A stretch of 64,000 nucleotides of DNA, from NCBI RefSeq assembly GCF_900111445.1, contig NZ_FOHE01000014.1, positions 39,845 through 103,844 on the forward strand. The letters run 5' to 3'. Shown piece after piece: positions 58,855 through 64,000 of the stretch. The notes under the pieces were generated by a model, which did not search any database, was not told where the DNA came from, and saw only the letters and a list, made by a program, of their open reading frames with translations. This DNA is from Oceanobacillus limi (GTDB lineage: Bacteria > Bacillota > Bacilli > Bacillales > Amphibacillaceae). Every line of letters starts with the position of its first letter. Positions within the stretch are counted from its first letter, which is position 1. Made by a program: the position numbers and the translations under genes.

Positions 58855-60361
58855 TTGTTTCACCCTCCCTCTTCGATCCAGTAGCATAGCTCATAATTGT
58901 ATCCTCTGTTGCCGTTTTCCCATTAAATCTTGCCGTGATCTCTCCTTGATACATGACGTTAATATGATGGCATACCTTCAATATTTCTGGCGCTTCCGAA
59001 GACAAAATGATAATACCTTTTCCCTGATTTGCTAAAGAGACAATATGCTCATATATTTCACGCTTTGCCCCTACATCAATGCCCTGTGTTGGGTTATCAA
59101 AAATAAGAATGTCGGTATTGACCTCTAACCATTTTGCAATGACTACCTTTTGTTGATTTCCACCACTTAATCGGTCAATTGGAACATTTGGATTATGTAC
59201 TTTGATATTTAATAGTTTTTTATAGTGTTGGAATTTACTTTTCTCTACTTTTTCTTGAATCAATCCCAGCCGTTCAAAATGAGACATCGATGATAAACTC
59301 ATGTTGTGAATAACATTTAAATCTTTAATAATTGCATTTTCCTTACGATTTTTAGGAACCAAGCCTATTCCTGCCTTTAGAGCTTTCTGCGGGTGATCCA
59401 TTTTAATCAGGCGATCATGGATCGTGATGTTACCTGTATATTTTTTCCGATAACCAAATAACGTCTCAAACAACTCAGTTCTGCCATCGCCTGCTAACCC
59501 TGTGAATCCGACAATTTCTCCTTTATGAACTTGAAAATTAATATTGCGGAACAAACCTACATTCGTTAAACCTTGAACTTCTAATAATACATCACCAAAT
59601 TCCTGTGCTTGGGTAAAACGTTCCTCAGAGACAGACTTTCCAACCATAAGCTTTGTAATAGACTCTAAATCCTCTTCCTTCAGGTTACCAACTCCAGCAA
59701 CTTCTCCATCACGAAGAACGGTAAAACGATCACATATCGCCTTTATTTCCTTTAATTTATGGGAGATATAAATAATGGAGACTCCAGAATGTTTTAAGTT
59801 TCTCATCAACGTAAATAGCCGATCTACCTCATGTTCTGCTAAGGCTGTTGTCGGCTCATCCATAATAATCAATTTTGACTCATGTAAAAGTGCCTTGGAT
59901 ATTTCAATTAACTGTTTATAGGACGTATCTAAATTTCGAACATACGCTTTTGGATCAATGTCCACTCCTAGCTTACCTAATATATCCCTTGCCTGATTAC
60001 ACATCTCCTCTACGTTCACAAAGCCAAACTTATTACGTAACTCGGCACCTAAAAACATATTTTCGTAGACGCGAAGATCAGAAACGACATTAAGCTCTTG
60101 GTGAATAAAACCGATACCATGCTGCTGTGAAACCCTAGGATTAGTCATATCTATTTCACTATCATCAATAACTATTTTTCCTCGATCTGGCTGGTGTACT
60201 CCACCGAGTATATTCATTAATGTGGATTTCCCCGCACCGTTTTCACCTAATAAGGCATGAATTTCTCCCTTCTCCACTTCCAGAGAGACATCTTTTAGTA
60301 CTTCAACACCATTAAAAGCTTTATCTATTTGACTCATTTTCAAGAAAGGATGATCTGGCAT
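58832..60361 (-). CDS. Sugar ABC transporter ATPase (RbsA/MglA family)
   Basis: 509 aa, two ATPase domains as usual for this family. First: Walker A LLGENGAGKSTL, Walker B LIIMDEPTTAL. Second: degenerate Walker A FTGLAGDGRTEL, then the signature LSGGNQQKVVIAKW and DNPTQGIDVGAK. Couples ATP hydrolysis to import through the RbsC-type permease. AAAGGAG precedes the ATG. Confidence 0.94.
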   Translation of the reverse strand: MPDHPFLKMSQIDKAFNGVEVLKDVSLEVEKGEIHALLGENGAGKSTLMNILGGVHQPDRGKIVIDDSEIDMTNPRVSQQHGIGFIHQELNVVSDLRVYENMFLGAELRNKFGFVNVEEMCNQARDILGKLGVDIDPKAYVRNLDTSYKQLIEISKALLHESKLIIMDEPTTALAEHEVDRLFTLMRNLKHSGVSIIYISHKLKEIKAICDRFTVLRDGEVAGVGNLKEEDLESITKLMVGKSVSEERFTQAQEFGDVLLEVQGLTNVGLFRNINFQVHKGEIVGFTGLAGDGRTELFETLFGYRKKYTGNITIHDRLIKMDHPQKALKAGIGLVPKNRKENAIIKDLNVIHNMSLSSMSHFERLGLIQEKVEKSKFQHYKKLLNIKVHNPNVPIDRLSGGNQQKVVIAKWLEVNTDILIFDNPTQGIDVGAKREIYEHIVSLANQGKGIIILSSEAPEILKVCHHINVMYQGEITARFNGKTATEDTIMSYATGSKREGETNAEYTTS

Positions 60362-60483
60362 TTATTATCACTCCTTTAGATAGGAAAATAGGAAATACAT
60401 ATTGTATTTCCCACTTTCCATTAGTACAACGAGATCATGGCCCAAGTATTGTTTGGCCACATCTCAACAATTAAAATCTATTC

Positions 60484-61434
60484 TTAGAACTTTGAATCTG
60501 GATCATAATAATCTTCTACATTATCTTTGGTAACTTGTGTTGCTTCAATAATTACCAAATCTTCTTCAGCTTCTTTTCCACTAGCAAGATCAGCAGCTAT
60601 CTTTACACCCTCTTTAACCTGACTTGGAGGGTATAAGAAAGTAGCTGAAACTAAACCACCATTTTGAATGCTCTCGAACACTTCTTTAGCTCCTCCAGCA
60701 CCAGTAACAAACTGAATATCATCTCTACCAGCTTCATTGATTGCTTGAATGACTCCTAGTGCCATACCATCATCTTGGGTGAAAACAGCATCAATCTCTG
60801 GTTGTGCCTGCAAGATATTTTGCATTACCTCTAATGAAGTTTCCGTAGAAAAGTCACCATTCTGGGACGCAACAATTTCCATTCCTGGCTCCTTCTCAAT
60901 TGCTTCCTGAAAACCGGCTCCACGCTGTTCTGTTACAGAACTAGGCGGACCTGTGATTTCAACAATTTTGCCTTGACCTCCAAGTTGTTCAACAAAATAC
61001 TCACCAGCATTAACTCCGATACCTTCATTGTCCCCTTTAACAACTACGGTAGCTGCATCGTTTTCTAACTCACGGTCTACTATTACGAGTGGGATTCCTT
61101 CATCTGCAACCTTTTGACCAACTGGTGAGAGTGCTGCAGATTCAATAGGCAGCATGACAATAGCATCGACTCCTTGCGAAATTAAATCATCCACGTCATT
61201 TGCCTGCGAATTCGGATCATCCGCGTTTGTTATGACATAATTAATCCCTTCACTCTCTTTTAATTCCTTTGCCTGTGTTTCCGCATCGTCAATGAGAGCT
61301 CCCATCCATCCATGTGTTGCTGAAGGTAAGGAAATACCGATGGTTAATTCTCCATCACTACTCCCTTCTTCACTACAAGCAGCCAAACCAATTACTGCCA
61401 TTAAAGAGATACAAAAAACTAGGATTTTCTTCAA
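60484..61434 (-). CDS. Sugar ABC transporter substrate-binding lipoprotein (RbsB family)
   Basis: 316 aa from the TTG at 61434; AAAGGGG lies eight bases upstream, whereas the GTG at 61443 abuts it. Lipobox LAAC (Cys about 20) follows a typical signal. Peripla_BP_4 fold: LTIGISLPSATHGWMGALIDDAETQA, ADDPNSQANDVDDLISQGVDAIVMLP, GEYFVEQLGGQGKIVEITGPPSS. It captures a monosaccharide or polyol outside the cell. First gene of the operon; an operator for the LacI repressor lies 42 bp upstream. Confidence 0.92.
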   Translation of the reverse strand: MKKILVFCISLMAVIGLAACSEEGSSDGELTIGISLPSATHGWMGALIDDAETQAKELKESEGINYVITNADDPNSQANDVDDLISQGVDAIVMLPIESAALSPVGQKVADEGIPLVIVDRELENDAATVVVKGDNEGIGVNAGEYFVEQLGGQGKIVEITGPPSSVTEQRGAGFQEAIEKEPGMEIVASQNGDFSTETSLEVMQNILQAQPEIDAVFTQDDGMALGVIQAINEAGRDDIQFVTGAGGAKEVFESIQNGGLVSATFLYPPSQVKEGVKIAADLASGKEAEEDLVIIEATQVTKDNVEDYYDPDSKF

Positions 61435-61475
61435 CTTATTCACCCCTTTGTTTTAATAAAGCCGCTTCCCCAGTA

Positions 61476-61489
61476 TGTAATCGATTACA
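61476..61489 (-). promoter_or_regulatory. LacI-type operator TGTAATCGATTACA (site 1)
   Basis: A perfect 14-bp palindrome upstream of the binding-protein gene; the same half site TGTAAT recurs at 62591-62606 and 62701-62714. Confidence 0.75.
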
Positions 61490-61503
61490 ATTTACATCTA
61501 AGG

Positions 61504-61546
61504 CCAGCGCTCTACTATTAAAACTACTTTAATAACAGAGCGCTGG
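61504..61546. terminator. Long inverted repeat after the lacI-type gene
   Basis: CCAGCGCTCT and AGAGCGCTGG, extended inward by TATTAAA/TTTAATA, form a 43-base hairpin just downstream of the LacI-type repressor gene and upstream of the ABC operon operator. Poor T tract, but it could separate the two units. Confidence 0.55.
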
Positions 61547-61560
61547 TCTTAGGTGCCTTC

Positions 61561-62550
61561 TTATCCTGAAGTCGATTCGCGTATAATTAATTCATGATCC
61601 AGTACAATACTATCTACTTCGTTTCCTTTAATTTTATCGATTAACATATTAGCTGCAATGGTTCCCATTTGGTACATCGGTTGGGCTATTGTAGTTAACG
61701 TAGGATGGGTCATATTGGAAAAGTCAATCTTATCAAATCCAACAATGGCGATATCATTTGGGACAAGCAGTCCATGTTGATGAATTTCTTTCAATGCACC
61801 TATCGCTAACAAGTCCGAAACCGTAAATACAGCTGTAGGTCGATCATCGAGATCTAATATCTTCCTCATTGCCTGCCTACCTTGATCGAAACCTAGTTCT
61901 TGTGTGTGAAACATATAGTTATCTTGAACTTCAATTCCATTTTCTCTTAGGGCTTTTTGATACCCTAACTTTCTTTGTCTCGCATAAAGAAACTTCTCAT
62001 CGGAATTAATCAATGCAATTTTTTCATGACCTATACGAATCAAATGTTTCACAGCACGATAAGCAGCATCTTCATTATCAATCGTCACATATGGAATACC
62101 ACTATCTAAAGCATATTCACTACACTGAATAATAGAATGATGTTCGGCTAACTTCATTAATGTTTCCATGTTAACAGCAGGATCCATGGAAATAATACCA
62201 TCCGCCATTTTCTTTCGTACAAGATCAAAGTAAATATTTTCTCTTTCTGGGTTAGAATCCGTCTCACATAAAAGAATATTGTAGTTATGCTTTAATGCAG
62301 CTGTTTCAATCCCCTTAATAATTTCTGAGTAAAACGGGTTGGAAATGGTTGGGATTAGAATTAGTAAAATTCTACTTTCCGAATTTCTTAAATTTCTCCC
62401 GAGCATACTCGGTTCATAATTTAATTCCTTAATCGCATCTTCAACCTTAATACGAGTCTTTGCAGTTACTGTTCCCTGATCATTTAGAACCCTTGACACT
62501 GTTGCAACGGAAACGCCTGCATATTTAGCAACCTGATGAATATTTGCCAT
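61561..62550 (-). CDS. LacI-family transcriptional repressor
   Basis: 329 aa. The HTH is MANIHQVAKYAGVSVATVSRVLNDQG (residues 1-26, given as region), with hinge helix at about 45-56, then the periplasmic-binding-like sensor (ILLILIPTISNPFYSEIIKGIETAA, AVFTVSDLLAIGALKEI, IVGFDKIDFS). The LacI-type sites around it (TGTAAT-nn-ATTACA) are very likely its operators. The inducer is probably the sugar moved by the adjacent ABC system. Confidence 0.94.
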   Translation of the reverse strand: MANIHQVAKYAGVSVATVSRVLNDQGTVTAKTRIKVEDAIKELNYEPSMLGRNLRNSESRILLILIPTISNPFYSEIIKGIETAALKHNYNILLCETDSNPERENIYFDLVRKKMADGIISMDPAVNMETLMKLAEHHSIIQCSEYALDSGIPYVTIDNEDAAYRAVKHLIRIGHEKIALINSDEKFLYARQRKLGYQKALRENGIEVQDNYMFHTQELGFDQGRQAMRKILDLDDRPTAVFTVSDLLAIGALKEIHQHGLLVPNDIAIVGFDKIDFSNMTHPTLTTIAQPMYQMGTIAANMLIDKIKGNEVDSIVLDHELIIRESTSG

Positions 62551-62590
62551 GCTTCTCTTCCTACTTTCTGTATTCTTAAGGTGATCGTTC

Positions 62591-62606
62591 TTGTAATCGT
62601 TTACAA
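62591..62606 (-). promoter_or_regulatory. LacI-type operator TTGTAATCGTTTACAA (site 2)
   Basis: Imperfect palindrome 41 bp upstream of the repressor gene; suggests autoregulation. It differs from site 1 by one arm base. Confidence 0.7.
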
Positions 62607-62700
62607 AAACATCTTAATATATACAAAATTATCTGTCAATAAGAAAATTAAATTTAGTTAAAACTATTGATTTATTTTAGTGTTTTCTATAAGGTTAAAA

Positions 62701-62714
62701 TGTAATGGATTACA
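62701..62714 (+). promoter_or_regulatory. LacI-type operator TGTAATGGATTACA (site 3)
   Basis: Palindrome (GG centre) 45 bp upstream of the TIM-barrel gene; same arms as site 1. Confidence 0.7.
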
Positions 62715-62758
62715 AAACTTTATTTTCAGAAAAATTAGTATGGAAAGGAGTTAGTTAA

Positions 62759-63727
62759 ATGAAATTAGGTGTTTTTACCGTATTATTCTCCGATAAGCAA
62801 TTTGATGATATGTTAGACTATGTCTCCTCTAAAGGCTTGGAAGCAATTGAATTAGGAACTGGTGGTTTCCCAGGTGATGCGCATTGTAAAATTGATGAAT
62901 TGTTACATGATGAGGCAGCAATAAAACAATTTAAACAAAAAGTCGCTGATCGAAATTTAATAATTAGTGCCCTTAGCTGCCACGGAAATCCACTACACCC
63001 TCAGAAAAGCGTTGCACAGCCGGCTGATGAACTATTAAACAAAACCATACGACTCGCCTCCAAGCTAGGTATTCCAGTTGTTAACACATTTTCTGGTTGC
63101 CCAGGCGATCACGAAAATGCATTATATCCCAACTGGCCAGTATCACCATGGCCACATGATTTTCAGGAAGTATTAAAATGGCAATGGGAGGAAAAGTTAA
63201 TTCCTTATTGGAAAGATAAAAATGACCTTGCGGAGGCTCACAACGTTAAGATCGGCTTAGAATTACATGGTGGTTTCTCGGTACATACGCCTGCAACCAT
63301 GTTACGGTTACGGGAAGCGTGTGGTCCTGCAATTGGCGCGAATCTCGATCCTAGTCATATGTGGTGGCAAGGAATCGATCCTATTGAAGCTATTAAAATC
63401 CTTGGAAGAGAAAATGCGATTCATCACTTTCATGCAAAAGACACGATCATAGATCAACAAAATATGAACCGGAATGGCTTAACTGACATGACTGATTATG
63501 CGCAAATGAAGGATCGCTCGTGGTATTTTAGAACAGTTGGCTTTGGGCATGATGGGAAAACATGGGCTGATATGATAAGTATGCTTCGGCTCATGGATTA
63601 CGATTATGTGGTCAGCATAGAACATGAAGATGGGCTCATGTCGATAGACGAAGGATTCACAAAGGCAGTAGAGAACTTAAAGCCTGTTATGGTAAAGGAA
63701 TCTGTTAAGGAAATGTGGTGGGCTTAG
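62759..63727 (+). CDS. Sugar phosphate isomerase/epimerase-type TIM-barrel protein
   Basis: 322 aa. AP endonuclease 2/xylose isomerase-like barrel: MKLGVFTVLFSDKQFDDML, ALSCHGNPLHPQ, LELHGGFSVHTP (metal-ligand Glu), NLDPSHMWWQGIDP (Asp and His), HFHAKDT and SIEHEDG (final Glu). These enzymes epimerise or isomerise keto sugars or dehydrate inosose (IolE/IolI). The operator upstream places it in the LacI-type regulon with the ABC importer and the dehydrogenase, giving a minimal import-oxidise-isomerise pathway. AAAGGAG precedes the ATG. Confidence 0.92.
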   Translation: MKLGVFTVLFSDKQFDDMLDYVSSKGLEAIELGTGGFPGDAHCKIDELLHDEAAIKQFKQKVADRNLIISALSCHGNPLHPQKSVAQPADELLNKTIRLASKLGIPVVNTFSGCPGDHENALYPNWPVSPWPHDFQEVLKWQWEEKLIPYWKDKNDLAEAHNVKIGLELHGGFSVHTPATMLRLREACGPAIGANLDPSHMWWQGIDPIEAIKILGRENAIHHFHAKDTIIDQQNMNRNGLTDMTDYAQMKDRSWYFRTVGFGHDGKTWADMISMLRLMDYDYVVSIEHEDGLMSIDEGFTKAVENLKPVMVKESVKEMWWA

Positions 63728-64000
63728 TTTTTTAACACATAAGTGCTTATTCATGGGAATCCGAATACTTATGAATTTGTTCAGATTCCTCTTCACGAGT
63801 TATTGCGTGTTAGGTATATTATACGCCGAACAGCAATGCGGTTCACCCTGACAGTCCGCTTTCCTCAGGGACACTTCAGCCATGGTAGAGAATGAAGTCT
63901 TGAAACCATGGTTCAGACGAATTATTTCAGCCATTTAGCGGAATGAGGTTCCTCTCTTTCTTTGATGTGGATCGTGGTTCCGTTAAATGACATATAAACG
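63728..64000. other. Intergenic region with unexplained palindromic block
   Basis: No gene seen. CATAAGT...ACTTATG (about 63742-63776) may be a terminator. From about 63830 the sequence is less AT rich and structured: CCATGG occurs twice about 25 bp apart, TTCAGCCAT twice, and GCGGAATGAGG near the end. It may be an intergenic repeat or RNA, or the end of a gene outside the window. Confidence 0.4.

Overview
The window looks like chromosome of an endospore-forming, low-GC Bacillaceae bacterium. The relatives that come to mind are the Oceanobacillus/Virgibacillus/Ornithinibacillus group, but this is inferred from gene content and style, not from a marker gene. Supporting signs are strong AGGAGG-type ribosome binding sites, frequent TTG and GTG starts, spore genes (a GerP-type cluster, a coat-type protein, an Hsp20/CotP-like protein, a CwlC-like amidase) and Bacillus-style carbon control (CcpA cre sites, PTS, BglG-type antitermination). 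No rRNA, tRNA, CRISPR array, prophage or intact insertion sequence was seen.

Layout. 1-6.4 kb: start of a CoA-transferase gene with a LytTR regulator upstream, DUF3219, a PaaI-type thioesterase, a SIMPL protein, a secreted repeat protein, an NDH-2-like flavoprotein and a coiled-coil protein. 6.6-8.8 kb: two DUF1538 membrane proteins coupled to a double-domain PII-like protein. 8.8-21.8 kb: a small unlisted protein, a KstD-like flavoprotein, an ECF sigma/anti-sigma pair, CDGSH, FAHD, GNAT, a CwlC-type amidase, a TetR-controlled pair of SMR exporters, a nuclease-helicase fusion, two tandem XapX genes and a HAD phosphatase. 21.9-32.5 kb: DUF2087 regulator, a frameshifted EEP phosphatase, a phosphodiesterase, a polysaccharide deacetylase, an XRE regulator, a MtnU-like amidase with a non-ATG start, a phosphoesterase, an oxidoreductase, DUF202 and a chemoreceptor. 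32.5-36.4 kb: fruR-fruK-fruA with promoter, cre and phased FruR repeats. 36.4-44.1 kb: PadR/HAAS pair, PgsA-like synthase, MBL hydrolase, transglutaminase lipoprotein, LLM flavoprotein, GyrI-like protein, VOC and YvbH-like proteins. 44.2-48.5 kb: EIIA-antiterminator-EIICB operon with an antitermination leader, then HMG-CoA lyase behind a perfect cre. 48.8-56.6 kb: spore proteins, a ureohydrolase that resembles nickel-dependent guanidine hydrolase, and a nickel ECF transporter (NikO, then NikM-L-K-Q) interrupted by an oppositely oriented gerP-like cluster. 56.8-63.7 kb: a ribose-type ABC importer, a dehydrogenase, a LacI repressor and a TIM-barrel isomerase sharing three palindromic operators.

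The most interesting functional unit is the ureohydrolase with its nickel importer. It suggests guanidine (or a related guanidino compound) is hydrolysed to urea and ammonia by an enzyme whose metal is supplied by genes beside it. Second is the DUF1538/double-PII operon, a putative PII-gated transport system of unknown substrate. The intergenic space carries two repeat families: about eight copies of a GGTGCCAGGCACC palindrome (REPIN-like) and several degenerate hairpin blocks sharing a TATAACTGGC core that resemble ends of IS200/IS605-type elements.
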